DNA from: Clostridiaceae bacterium
Lineage (GTDB): Bacteria; Bacillota; Clostridia; Oscillospirales; Acutalibacteraceae
Direction: 5' to 3'
Assembly: GCA_016296885.1 (NCBI GenBank)
Contig: JAEDHT010000008.1
Span: 1 to 60,692 of the forward strand
Length of the DNA stretch: 60,692 nucleotides
The notes beneath the pieces are model-generated. The model was not told where the DNA came from. It ran no database searches and saw only the letters and a program-made list of their open reading frames with translations. Below are positions 17,039-25,611 of this stretch, one piece after another (positions within the stretch are counted from its first letter, which is position 1; every line of letters starts with the position of its first letter). The translations under genes were made by a program, and so were the position numbers.

Positions 17039-18544
17039 TTATTCGCCTTCAGAATCTGTGCTTGGCTCTGAATCAGTTGTTTCCTCTGAATCAGTTGTCT
17101 CTTCTGTATCAGTTGTCTCTTCTGAATCAGTTGTTTCTTCTGAATCAGTTGTCTCTTCTGAATCAGTTGTTTCCTCTGAATCAGTTGTTTCCTCTGTGTC
17201 AGTTGTTTCCTCTGTGTCAGTTGTTTCCTCTGTGTCAGTTGTTTCCTCTGTGTCAGTCTCCTCAACTGGCTCTACAGGTAGAGTGTCGATGAGCATTGCA
17301 ATATACTTCTGAAGTGTTGTAACGTCGAGCATTCTGAGATGACCATCAGCGTAAACGTCAGCTGCAACGAAAGCATCACCCTCGATTGTAACGAGGTTTG
17401 CAATGTGCTTCTGGAGGTCTACAACGTCTTCCATGTTTACTTCGCCGTCAGCGTTTGCATCGCCAGCACTAAGCTTACCATCTGACTCAAGAACAAACTT
17501 ATCCTCTGTCAAAACATATACATAAGCATACTCTTTGCCGTCAGCATCCTTGTAAGGAACTGTCATTACAACTGTGCCGTCTTCTTCAACTGCAACTGTC
17601 ATATTCTCTTTTGAATATTCAACGTCTAATAGTGCCTCTGGAAGCTCAACTCTGCCAAACTCAACTTGCTCTTCCTGATTGTAATAGATAGCAAGCTCTT
17701 TTACAGACTCTGTCTTCTCTTCATCTTCAGAAACTTCTACTACGAACTCTACGAGCATATCAGTATCGTTGAAAGATACTGGAACGTATGACTGTAATGT
17801 TCTCCAGTCGTCATCTGTGAGCTCTTTCTCTTCGAGACATACAAGTCTGTCAAGCTTAACATCCATCTTATAATCTCTAACAAGAAGATCTGATGATACA
17901 CCGCTAAGTAATGTTACAAGATTATCTGCAACACCTTCGCCTGTGATATAACCTTTAACGCTATCCATAAAATCTTTAGCATCAAGCTTTGCGCTTATTG
18001 AAGCAACATCTTCGTTGATTTCGTCAACTGTGAAGTCAATAAAGCTCTTAAACTTTGCAATTTCTGCATCATTAGCATCTTTTGAATCATATTTGATTGC
18101 AACTAATGAACCAACCTCGATATCCTTAGCATCTTCATCTGCTGGATATGGATTGTGTGCAACGCTCAAATCATTTGAAAGGTCTTCCTCGTTAACATCT
18201 AGGCTAACAGTAACTTTTGCACCCTCACCTAATACGCCTTCAACTACATCGAGTGCTTCGTCGTATTTTGCTGTATTTACGCCTACAGCTTCAAGGTCTT
18301 CTCTTCCGAAGTCACGTGTTACAGTAGCAACGCCTTCTTCAAAAGCAGCAACATCGAAATCGAAACAATAGAAAGCTCTTAAGAGAGCATTGTCATCAGC
18401 ATCTTTTGCACCGTAGCTGATGTAAACAGTGTCGCCAACTTTAAAAGCCGGCTCTTCATCTGCAAAGGCACTGATAGAAGCCATGGAAGCTACCATCAAT
18501 GTAGCCAATGCACAAGAAATAAGTCTCTTGAATGTCTTTTTCAT
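17039..18544 (-). CDS. Secreted dockerin protein with duplicated N-terminal module and acidic Thr-rich tail
   Basis: This is a 501-aa protein with a clear signal peptide (MKKTFKRLISCALATLMVAS, cleaved near AFADEE). Residues ~33-130 and ~146-240 are two diverged copies of one unknown module: VGDTVYISYGAKDADD aligns with VGSLVAIKYDSKDAND. Residues ~358-420 form a type I dockerin (GDANADGEVNMEDVVDLQK and DVYADGHLRMLDVTTLQK); its second Ca loop has Tyr in place of a ligand. The C-terminus is a tail of ETTD[S/T]E hexapeptides from 18-bp DNA repeats, with no sorting signal or membrane anchor. SD aggggac precedes ATG. It begins 20 nt after the phosphohexomutase gene and may be read through from it. 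Confidence 0.75.
   Translation of the reverse strand: MKKTFKRLISCALATLMVASMASISAFADEEPAFKVGDTVYISYGAKDADDNALLRAFYCFDFDVAAFEEGVATVTRDFGREDLEAVGVNTAKYDEALDVVEGVLGEGAKVTVSLDVNEEDLSNDLSVAHNPYPADEDAKDIEVGSLVAIKYDSKDANDAEIAKFKSFIDFTVDEINEDVASISAKLDAKDFMDSVKGYITGEGVADNLVTLLSGVSSDLLVRDYKMDVKLDRLVCLEEKELTDDDWRTLQSYVPVSFNDTDMLVEFVVEVSEDEEKTESVKELAIYYNQEEQVEFGRVELPEALLDVEYSKENMTVAVEEDGTVVMTVPYKDADGKEYAYVYVLTEDKFVLESDGKLSAGDANADGEVNMEDVVDLQKHIANLVTIEGDAFVAADVYADGHLRMLDVTTLQKYIAMLIDTLPVEPVEETDTEETTDTEETTDTEETTDTEETTDSEETTDSEETTDSEETTDSEETTDTEETTDSEETTDSEPSTDSEGE
17067..17264. repeat. 18-bp minisatellite (11 units) in the dockerin gene
   Basis: Ten nearly identical units of tctgaatcagttgtttcc (variants at the fifth-sixth base and in the last positions) plus one diverged unit run without a break. 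Each codes for one ETTD[S/T]E hexapeptide on the minus strand. Because the unit is 18 bp, copy-number change by slippage keeps the reading frame and only alters tail length. Confidence 0.95.
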
Positions 18545-18564
18545 TGTTTTTGTCCCCTTTTTAA

Positions 18565-20079
18565 TTAAAATAAATTTATTAAATCAAGCTTATCGCACCC
18601 TGATAAATAAGGCTTGATGCGCTTAATTATCTCATTAACCCCACCCTTTGAGTTGCTCTCAATATTGAGTGGCATGATTGGGTCGTGAACACTAAGTCTG
18701 AGAAGACACCAGCCGTCGCCGTTGTCTTTATTAAATGATAGTCTCACGCCTTCATAATTATTAGGTACAACTGTTATGTTGTTTTCACCAGCATATTTTA
18801 TAAGACCTTCAATCACATTGTTACCATATGCTTTAAAATCCGGAGTTGTGATTTTAATTCGATATTCCTCTGCCTCTGCTGGCTCTGGAAGATCCTTTAA
18901 AATATCGTTCAAAGTTTTGCCTTGATTTCTGAGTTTAACTGCCATAATAATTATCTTTGTGCATAGATAAGCGCCATCATCAAGAAAATAATTATCTTTC
19001 ATAGCAGCATGACCAGAAGTTTCGATAGCCAATGGTGAGTCAACACCTATAGAATTGAGTCTAAGCGACTCGTTTATTACATTTTTATATCCTCTTTTAA
19101 ACCTATGGTGCTTTCCGCCCAAAACAGTCTCTATAAAGAAACTGAGTCCATCAGATGTGATAGAATCTGTAACAATAGTAGCACCGGGATTGTTTTCCAA
19201 AGCAATAGCTGATGCCAATGCAACAAGTCGGTTACGACTAATTTCATTACCATTGTAATCTACTGCCGCACCTCTGTCAACATCTGTATCAAATATGACG
19301 CCCAAATCACAGCTATTATCAACAACTGCTCTTGAAATAGCACGCATGGCATCCTTATTTTCAGGATTTGGGATGTGATTAGGAAACATTCCATCGGGAT
19401 TTAAAAAGCATGAACCGCTGATATCTGCACCTAGAGGTTTCAAGACATCTGTAGCATAAAATCCACCAGCACCATTACCGGCATCAACAGCTATTTTCAT
19501 TCCCTTAAGGGGATGTTCGTAATCCTCAGCAGCAACCTCACTGCATATGTATTTACGAAGTCTATCACAGTAGCACTCCATATAGTTTAAAGGAGTGATA
19601 CTGCCACCGGATAAAGCTTTGCAAGCATCACCTGATTCTGCATACGACAGTATCTTAGCGATATCTGAGCCTTCAAGCCCTCCGGTATTCTTCAAAAAGA
19701 ATTTTAATCCGTTTTTATAGTAAGGATGATGACTGGCAGTGACCATAATAGCAGCATCACAACCACCATCAACGGTAGTCATAAACATAGATGGAGTGGA
19801 GGCCAATCCACAATTGAACACTTTAACTCCGAATCTGCTCATCGTATCAGCAGAAAGCGAAAGAATATGCTCGCCGGTGATTCGTGAATCACGTCCAATT
19901 GATATAACAAGATTATCAGCAGAATAGCCTTTGTCTTCACATAGCCAATATACAAAAGCAGAGATCACTCTCTCGATAACTTTATCGGAGAGATCCAGCT
20001 TCATATCTTCCAAGCCATCAACAGCGACTCCTCGTATATCAGTTCCACTCTTCAGGCCATGCCAAAACTCGCTTGTCAT
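18565..20079 (-). CDS. Phosphoglucomutase/phosphomannomutase family protein
   Basis: This is a 504-aa alpha-D-phosphohexomutase that interconverts sugar 1- and 6-phosphates through a phosphoserine. The catalytic loop is VTASHHPYYKNG (about 110, Ser as acceptor). The Mg loop is DTDVDRG (about 265) and the sugar-binding loop is ETSGHAAMKDN (about 355). The N-terminal GTDIRGVA is also typical. It has a promoter and an SD (gggagg) of its own. It could supply hexose-1-phosphate for cell-surface glycans; substrate specificity cannot be read from these motifs. Confidence 0.92.
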   Translation of the reverse strand: MTSEFWHGLKSGTDIRGVAVDGLEDMKLDLSDKVIERVISAFVYWLCEDKGYSADNLVISIGRDSRITGEHILSLSADTMSRFGVKVFNCGLASTPSMFMTTVDGGCDAAIMVTASHHPYYKNGLKFFLKNTGGLEGSDIAKILSYAESGDACKALSGGSITPLNYMECYCDRLRKYICSEVAAEDYEHPLKGMKIAVDAGNGAGGFYATDVLKPLGADISGSCFLNPDGMFPNHIPNPENKDAMRAISRAVVDNSCDLGVIFDTDVDRGAAVDYNGNEISRNRLVALASAIALENNPGATIVTDSITSDGLSFFIETVLGGKHHRFKRGYKNVINESLRLNSIGVDSPLAIETSGHAAMKDNYFLDDGAYLCTKIIIMAVKLRNQGKTLNDILKDLPEPAEAEEYRIKITTPDFKAYGNNVIEGLIKYAGENNITVVPNNYEGVRLSFNKDNGDGWCLLRLSVHDPIMPLNIESNSKGGVNEIIKRIKPYLSGCDKLDLINLF

Positions 20080-20109
20080 ACTAAGCCTCCCTATATCTAC
20101 ACTGGAGTG

Positions 20110-20138
20110 ATTATATCATATTTTTTTTAAATTGTCTA
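20110..20138 (-). promoter_or_regulatory. Promoter of the phosphohexomutase gene
   Basis: On the minus strand: TAGACA (20133-20138), a 17-nt spacer and TATAAT (20110-20115), about 30 nt before the start codon. Confidence 0.65.
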
Positions 20139-20236
20139 TATTAAAAACAATATTTTGTACTTTTTCGGAAAAAATACATATTATGAAGCAATTTTTTGTA
20201 AAAATAAATGTTTTTAGAAAGGCTAAATTTATTGTT

Positions 20237-20902
20237 ATGTCATTAATGGAACTAAAAATGGTATCAAAGAAATATAGAACCGGAACTGAAGATTTATTTG
20301 CACTTGATAATATCAACTTAAACATTGATAAAGGTGAATTTGTATCTATAATAGGTAAATCCGGATCGGGAAAATCCACTTTAATGAACATCTTAGGATT
20401 TCTTGATATACCAACATCCGGAAAATACCTATTTGAAGATAATGATATAAATAAAATGAAAGAGAGTAATATTTCTCAGATACGTAGCAGAAAAATAGGA
20501 TTTATTTTTCAAAGTTTTAACCTGATTCCAACTCTATCAGCTCTTGAAAACGTGGAATTACCATTGGTTTATCAAAAGGTGAATAAAAATAAAAGAAGAG
20601 AAAAAGCCATTAGTGCATTGGAATCAGTAGGACTATCACATAGGACACTTCATCGTCCCAATCAATTATCCGGTGGCCAGCAACAGCGTGTGGCAATAGC
20701 ACGTGCTCTTGCACTCAACCCTGAAGTTATCCTTGCAGACGAACCTACCGGAAACCTTGACTCGTCATCAGGCAATGAAGTTATGAACCTACTAAAAAAA
20801 CTTAATCAAAATGGTAAAACCGTCATAATTATCACTCATGACGATTCTATCGCTCATCAAGCAGGCAGAATTATCACAATATCTGATGGAAAAATAATAT
20901 AA
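20237..20902 (+). CDS. MacB/LolD-type ABC ATPase without a permease partner
   Basis: This is a 221-aa ABC ATPase of the MacB/LolD/FtsE group. Walker A is GKSGSGKST, the Q-loop is FIFQSFNLIPTLSALENVELP, the signature LSGGQQQRVAIARAL, and Walker B VILADEPTGNLDS with TH after it. These ATPases usually work with FtsX/MacB-type permeases (mechanotransmission, peptide or lipoprotein export). No permease gene is near: rplL lies convergently downstream. The frame can open at 20132, but family alignment begins at MSLMELKMVSKKY; ATG 20237 has gaaagg about 14 nt upstream. Confidence 0.88.
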   Translation: MSLMELKMVSKKYRTGTEDLFALDNINLNIDKGEFVSIIGKSGSGKSTLMNILGFLDIPTSGKYLFEDNDINKMKESNISQIRSRKIGFIFQSFNLIPTLSALENVELPLVYQKVNKNKRREKAISALESVGLSHRTLHRPNQLSGGQQQRVAIARALALNPEVILADEPTGNLDSSSGNEVMNLLKKLNQNGKTVIIITHDDSIAHQAGRIITISDGKII

Positions 20903-20941
20903 AAAACGGGCATATCCAAATCATCTGACCGGATATGCCCA
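20902..20941 (-). terminator. Terminator of rplJL
   Basis: Ten-base-pair stem (gggcatatcc/ggatatgccc) around a 13-nt loop. On the minus strand six U residues follow; the plus strand has only a weak U-rich tail, so it mainly serves rplL. Confidence 0.85.
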
Positions 20942-20972
20942 ATTATTGTTAAAAACAAGTAATAAGATCAAA

Positions 20973-21347
20973 TTACTTAATCTCTACTTCAGCACCAACC
21001 TCAGCAAGCTTTGCTTTGATTGCTTCTGCATCGTCCTTGCTAACGCCTTCCTTAAGTGTCTTAGGTGTGCCGTCAACAACTTCTTTTGCTTCCTTAAGGC
21101 CAAGACCTGTGATCTCACGAACAACCTTGATAACCTTAATCTTTTCTGCGCCAGCGTTCTTGAGAATTACATCAAACTCTGTCTTCTCTTCTGCTGCTGC
21201 GCCGCCTGCTGCTGGAGCTGCTACTGCAACTGCTGCTGCTGCGGATACGCCAAACTCATCCTCTACTGCGTGTACAAGTTCTGAAAGCTCAAGAACTGTA
21301 AGTGTTTTTAATTCCTCTACGATAGCCATAACCTTCTCTGATGCCAT
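20973..21347 (-). CDS. rplL: 50S ribosomal protein L7/L12
   Basis: This is the 124-aa stalk protein that recruits translation GTPases to the ribosome. It has the N-terminal dimerisation domain (SEKVMAIVEELKTLTVLELS), an Ala/Gly-rich hinge (about 36-52) and the C-terminal domain with EKTEFDVILKNAGAEKIKVI and GLGLKEAKEVVD. Length and composition are normal. It lies 48 nt downstream of rplJ, and a terminator follows it directly. rpoB, its usual downstream neighbour, is absent here. Confidence 0.98.
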   Translation of the reverse strand: MASEKVMAIVEELKTLTVLELSELVHAVEDEFGVSAAAAVAVAAPAAGGAAAEEKTEFDVILKNAGAEKIKVIKVVREITGLGLKEAKEVVDGTPKTLKEGVSKDDAEAIKAKLAEVGAEVEIK

Positions 21348-21395
21348 GACAAATTACCTCCAATATTTTATATTTTTTGATATGTTGGCAGATTA

Positions 21396-21911
21396 TTAAG
21401 CCTCTGCCTCTACTGCCTCGCCGCTCTTATCAACGATAGCCTGTACGGCACGTGCGAAGCTTGCGATAGGTGCGTTGAATGCACCAAGTACATTTGCAAG
21501 AAGAACCTCTCTTGATGGAAGCTTTGCAAGCTGATTGAGCTTATCCATTGAAATAAGCTCTCCATCGAGATAAGCAGTTTTAACTTCAAATGTTTTGCTA
21601 CCCTCTGCATATTTGCAAAGGATTCTTGCTGCTGCTACATAGTCTGTATCGCTAGTTGCGAGAGCTGTTGTGTTTTCGAGCACAGGATCAAGACCCTCTA
21701 TACCAGCCTCTTTAGCAGCACGGGACAACAATGTGTTCTTTACAACAGTGTACTGAACGCCTGCTTCACGAAGCTCTTTACGAAGCTTTGTGTCGTCAGC
21801 AACAGTGATACCACTGTAATTAACGAGAACACCTGCGATTGAACTCTTCAATCTCTCTGAAAGCTCAGCTACGTAAGCTTTCTTTTGTTCCAAAACCTTA
21901 TTGCTTGGCAA
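21396..21911 (-). CDS. rplJ: 50S ribosomal protein L10
   Basis: This 171-aa protein anchors L7/L12 to the ribosome and binds its own leader to autoregulate. Typical segments are LEQKKAYVAELSERLKSS, VLVNYSGITVADDTKLRKEL and VVKNTLLSRAAKEAG. The C-terminal helix that binds L12 is present. The gene is headed by an L10 leader with an intrinsic attenuator (21957-22082). rplK and rplA, normally upstream, are not here; a divergent V-ATPase operon lies there instead. Confidence 0.98.
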   Translation of the reverse strand: MPSNKVLEQKKAYVAELSERLKSSIAGVLVNYSGITVADDTKLRKELREAGVQYTVVKNTLLSRAAKEAGIEGLDPVLENTTALATSDTDYVAAARILCKYAEGSKTFEVKTAYLDGELISMDKLNQLAKLPSREVLLANVLGAFNAPIASFARAVQAIVDKSGEAVEAEA

Positions 21912-21956
21912 TGTAATTCACCTCCGTAAATTTGTGAGATGAGTGCACCGGGAATA

Positions 21957-22082
21957 AAAAAATGCCTTCCCGCACACGCAGGAAGACAGAATTATAATCA
22001 AAAATCATATAATCCGTATTCCTCGGCAGGCGGACTATTTTGTCCTTTACGCGGGTGCACCTGCTGTCTTTAGAATTACAGC
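21957..22082 (-). promoter_or_regulatory. Ribosomal protein L10 leader with intrinsic attenuator
   Basis: The minus-strand transcript starts near 22082 and contains features I recognise from the L10 leader family: agacagcaggtgcac, then gcctgccgagg and tattcgg-like closing sequence. It ends in a perfect 8-bp hairpin (cttcctgc/gcgggaag, loop gtgt, 21966-21985) followed by seven U residues (21957 side). L10(L12)4 binding to such leaders is known to control rplJL by attenuation in Firmicutes, and that is the likely role. Confidence 0.85.
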
Positions 22083-22088
22083 TTCAAT

Positions 22089-22117
22089 ATGATATCACTT
22101 AAAATTTCATTTGTCAA
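22089..22117 (-). promoter_or_regulatory. Promoter of rplJL
   Basis: On the minus strand: TTGACA (22112-22117), a 17-nt spacer and TATCAT (22089-22094), placing the start of transcription at the head of the L10 leader. Confidence 0.75.
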
Positions 22118-22187
22118 CACTTTTTTATAATTTTTTGAAATTTTATTCTTTTTAATTTTATTTTTTTCTTTTTAATTTCACTAATCA

Positions 22188-22216
22188 TTGACTTTGAAAA
22201 AAAAAGAGTTCATAAT
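22188..22216 (+). promoter_or_regulatory. Promoter of the V-ATPase operon
   Basis: TTGACT (22188-22193), a 17-nt spacer and CATAAT (22211-22216), with an SD (gaaaggggg) before the first gene. The region between this and the rplJ promoter is very T-rich and holds no gene. Confidence 0.65.
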
Positions 22217-22259
22217 ATATATCTGTTGTCTTTAAGAAAAGTGAAAGGGGGATCACCTT

Positions 22260-22601
22260 ATGGAAGACATTTTTAAAAAGATAATTGATGCTGATGAAAG
22301 AGCCAAAGAAGTAGTAAACAAAGCAAAGATGGAAAATGATAAAGCATCTGGCACTGTAACAATAAAAAAAGAAGAGCTACGCAGTGAATATACTAAATCT
22401 ACTCAAAAAGAGCTGGAAAAGCTCGAAGAGATGTTTAGTAAGGATGAAGAGCACAAAATGGCAGATTTTCTCCAAAAAGTAGCTGATGCAGAGCAACGCT
22501 TGGATAGCTCCAGGGATAAAAACATAAATAAATGGGCTGACTCAATTGCATCTGATGTAATATATTCACTTTCAGGTGGCCTCAGAGGTGCAAAAGAATG
22601 A
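22260..22601 (+). CDS. V-type ATPase stalk subunit G/H (NtpF type)
   Basis: This is a 113-aa, almost wholly helical, charged protein predicted to form a coiled coil (DADERAKEVVNKAKMENDKA). It matches the peripheral-stalk subunit called G, H or NtpF in V/A-type ATPases, which pairs with subunit E as a stator. Assignment rests on its coiled-coil character and place at the head of the operon more than on a specific motif. SD gaaaggggg precedes ATG. It overlaps the subunit C gene by 4 nt. Confidence 0.8.
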   Translation: MEDIFKKIIDADERAKEVVNKAKMENDKASGTVTIKKEELRSEYTKSTQKELEKLEEMFSKDEEHKMADFLQKVADAEQRLDSSRDKNINKWADSIASDVIYSLSGGLRGAKE

Positions 22602-23626
22602 TGCTTAATCATGCTTCTAATGCTGTTTCGGCAAAGGCACGCACAATGTACGGGAACAGACTTTCAGAGAAAGATTTTCGTTATCTCTGCGGGTGTAAAA
22701 ATGTTACAGAAATCGCATTATATTTGAAAAGCAATACCCATTATGGAAAATATATGCCCAGTTTTCACAGTGGTGAAATACACAGAGGTGCTTTGGAGGC
22801 ACATCTGCATCAGGCTTACTATGAAGAATGTTCTGCATTATGCAGATATGAGGTTACTGTAGGCGACTTCTTTTATCATTACATTATAAACACAGCTGAA
22901 ATAGATATTATGATGCGTTTTCTTACGCTTCTATCTGCCGGAAAGACAAACGAATATATGTCTATCATGCCCGTGTATATGGACAAACACTCTAACGTAG
23001 ACATAAGGGCATTGGCAAATGTAAAAACCTTTGATGAGCTTATAAAGCTTACTGAGGGTACACCCTATCGCCCGATCTTTTTTAAGCACAAGCCTGAAAA
23101 TGGTATTTATGACTTTGCCGGGATAGAATGTGACCTAAACAACGATTTATACAAACATACATTTGCTATGATTGATAAACACACTCACGGAAAAGAAAAA
23201 AAGCAACTGTTAGACATCTTTAAGATGATGCTGAGTGCAAAAAACATTGATATAATAATTCGATTAAAAAAATATTATAAAATGTCCCCCGATGAAATAA
23301 AAAATCTTCTATATAATTTTGGTGTGTTTAATAATAAACAATTAGATAAACTTTTGAATGCAAGTGAGAACGATATAGAAAAAATATTATCTGAAAGCTC
23401 TAAAGGAAAGAAGATAATGCAGTTTATTTCGGATGATTCCACCACAGATTCGAGGTTATTATCTAAAATCTCAAAGAAAAATATTAGGTCAAGCCCATAC
23501 CCATCAGTTGTACTTTTATCATACCTTTTTCTCTCCGAGATTGAAATGGTAAATGTATTTAATATTATAGAGGGTGTGCGGTATGAGGCTTCTCCTGATA
23601 TGATAAACAATATGCTGATATATTAA
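22598..23626 (+). CDS. V-type ATPase subunit C (NtpC type)
   Basis: This is a 342-aa helical protein of the V/A-ATPase C (archaeal AtpC, d-like) family, the socket that joins the central shaft to the membrane ring. The start (NAVSAKARTMYGNRLSEKDF) and the repeated three-part layout fit the family. Its ATG overlaps the end of the stalk gene, indicating translational coupling. In the well-known enterococcal operon the equivalent gene follows subunits I, K and E, so its place before subunit I here differs from that order. Confidence 0.85.
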   Translation: MMLNHASNAVSAKARTMYGNRLSEKDFRYLCGCKNVTEIALYLKSNTHYGKYMPSFHSGEIHRGALEAHLHQAYYEECSALCRYEVTVGDFFYHYIINTAEIDIMMRFLTLLSAGKTNEYMSIMPVYMDKHSNVDIRALANVKTFDELIKLTEGTPYRPIFFKHKPENGIYDFAGIECDLNNDLYKHTFAMIDKHTHGKEKKQLLDIFKMMLSAKNIDIIIRLKKYYKMSPDEIKNLLYNFGVFNNKQLDKLLNASENDIEKILSESSKGKKIMQFISDDSTTDSRLLSKISKKNIRSSPYPSVVLLSYLFLSEIEMVNVFNIIEGVRYEASPDMINNMLIY

Positions 23627-23652
23627 TAACCCCATAAGGAGGGAGATAAAAA

Positions 23653-25581
23653 TTGGCAGTAGAAAAAGTTAATTTTGTTACACTTAGCGGACCAATGTCG
23701 CACCTTGATGATGTTGCATTAGCCTGTGCGCTGTCGGGTGTATATCACAGTGACAATGCCTCTGTCCTGTATAGCGATGTTAAAGGGGTCAGCTCTGTGA
23801 GTATAGACAACACTTACAATGAGCAATGTGAACGCCTGAAAGCTTTGTGTGATATGCATAATATAAGCTTTGATGAAAATGTGGACACAAGTGACTTCGA
23901 TGACGATACCCGCACAATAGCAGAATTTATAACGGAATTTTCTGCAGAGCTTAATTCTCTGTATGAGCAAAAAAATAAAATTGACAATGAATTCAAATAT
24001 TTCAAAGAAAACATAGAATCAGTGGTTGAGTTTTCTAAAACTGATATTGATTTTAAAAAGCTTTCCGAATGTGAATTTATCAAAACAGGCTTTGGACATA
24101 TCCCCATAGAAAATTATAAGCACATATCTGAAAACAGCGAAAAACTAGGATTTCTATTTATACCAATCAGCAAAGATGAGCTATCATGCTGTGGTATGTA
24201 TGCAGTATCAGTAGAAATGGCAGATAAGGCAGAGAGAATACTGGCACGAATGCGTTTTTCGCCGGTTAATATATCGTTAATTGAGGAATGTCGCAATAAC
24301 GCCAACAAGCTCGAGGATCTTGCAAATGAACTTAACGAGACAAACCGTAAAATTGATGAATACATAAAAGCAAAAATAGAATATGCCTCAAAATGCTATT
24401 TTAAGCTAAGAGAAAAAAACGAAGTAGAAAAAATAAAAGGCAATGGCTTAACTCACAAAAATAACTTCATCCTAACGGGATGGATACCTAAAAAAGATGA
24501 AAAAAACTTTGAAAGTATGTTTTCGCATCTTGATGGTATTAACATTACACTAAGTGATGGCGCAAAAGTATTATCCATTAGCCCTCCAATCAAGCTAAAG
24601 AACAACTTTTTATCGAGGCCATTTGAATTTTACGTGGATATGTTTGGATTGCCATCATATAACGAGATAGATCCAACAGCCTTTGTGGCTATAACCTATA
24701 CATTGCTGTTTGGCATAATGTTTGGTGATTTAGGTCAAGGAATCGTACTATCAATAGTGGGATGGCTGATGTGGAAGCTAAAAAAAATGAAACTAGGCAG
24801 ACTTTTGGTACCATGTGGCATATCATCTGCGATATTTGGCACCCTATATGGCTCAGTGTTTGGATTTGAACACGCACTAGACCCAATGTATAAAGCTCTT
24901 GGATTTAAGGGAAAGCCTATCGAGGTTATGGAATCTCAAACGATAAATATGATTATCTATGCCGCAGTAGCTATCGGTGTTACGCTGGTTATTGTTGCAA
25001 TGATGCTAAATATATATTCATCACTAAAAAAACATAATCTCGGACACGCTCTATTCTCGTCTAGTGGTTTAGTAGGAATTATGTTTTATGGTGGACTGGT
25101 GGCAGGATTGTTATCAACAATATTTTTCGGAAAAAACCTCTTTACACCTGTATATGTAATTGGTTTGATTGTGATACCAATCCTCGCTATGTACTTGCAG
25201 GAACCACTGATCAACCTTGTAAATCGCAAGAAGAATCCATTTCCGGAAAAATGGGGCGATTATCTCATTCAAAGCTTCTTCGAGCTTTTTGAAACAATGC
25301 TAAGCTACATATCAAACACGATGTCATTTTTGCGTGTGGGTGCGTTCGTTCTGGTGCACGCAGGCATGATGATGGTTGTGGCTATTTTGGCCGGTGAGCC
25401 CGGAAGCGTATCCTTTGTAATAGTAGAGATAGTGGGAAATATTTTTGTTATGGCACTTGAGGGACTGTTAGTTGGTATTCAGGTGCTAAGGCTTGAATTT
25501 TATGAGATGTTCAGCCGTTTTTACACAGGTTCAGGAAGGCCCTTCAAACCTGTGAAAATCAAAGAAAAAATCCAACACTAA
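23653..25581 (+). CDS. V-type ATPase subunit I (a subunit)
   Basis: This is the 642-aa stator a-subunit that carries the ion half-channels. The first ~330 residues are cytoplasmic and partly coiled-coil (ARILARM...NNANKLEDLANE). The C-terminal half has about seven membrane segments. PTAFVAITYTLLFGIMFGDLGQG and SFLRVGAFVLVHAGMM are family landmarks, and LEFYEMFSRFYTGSGRPFKP near the end is highly typical; the Arg in SFLRVGAF or LRLEFYE is the expected channel Arg. The start is TTG 23653 with SD ggaggga about 8 nt upstream. Confidence 0.95.
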   Translation: MAVEKVNFVTLSGPMSHLDDVALACALSGVYHSDNASVLYSDVKGVSSVSIDNTYNEQCERLKALCDMHNISFDENVDTSDFDDDTRTIAEFITEFSAELNSLYEQKNKIDNEFKYFKENIESVVEFSKTDIDFKKLSECEFIKTGFGHIPIENYKHISENSEKLGFLFIPISKDELSCCGMYAVSVEMADKAERILARMRFSPVNISLIEECRNNANKLEDLANELNETNRKIDEYIKAKIEYASKCYFKLREKNEVEKIKGNGLTHKNNFILTGWIPKKDEKNFESMFSHLDGINITLSDGAKVLSISPPIKLKNNFLSRPFEFYVDMFGLPSYNEIDPTAFVAITYTLLFGIMFGDLGQGIVLSIVGWLMWKLKKMKLGRLLVPCGISSAIFGTLYGSVFGFEHALDPMYKALGFKGKPIEVMESQTINMIIYAAVAIGVTLVIVAMMLNIYSSLKKHNLGHALFSSSGLVGIMFYGGLVAGLLSTIFFGKNLFTPVYVIGLIVIPILAMYLQEPLINLVNRKKNPFPEKWGDYLIQSFFELFETMLSYISNTMSFLRVGAFVLVHAGMMMVVAILAGEPGSVSFVIVEIVGNIFVMALEGLLVGIQVLRLEFYEMFSRFYTGSGRPFKPVKIKEKIQH

Positions 25582-25611
25582 AATTTATAAATATCAGGGA
25601 GATTATTTATT

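Noticed and set aside
17067..17264. Possible CRISPR array
   Set aside because: The repeats are 18 bp, have no spacers, and code for a peptide repeat.
17010..17312. Ser/Val-rich plus-strand frames over the minisatellite
   Set aside because: They are the antisense readings of the ETTD[S/T]E repeats; the minus frame has a signal peptide, a dockerin and an SD.
22250..22259. 16S-like anti-SD sequence (ggatcacctta) before the V-ATPase operon
   Set aside because: It is only about ten bases, overlaps the SD, and is not flanked by rRNA sequence.
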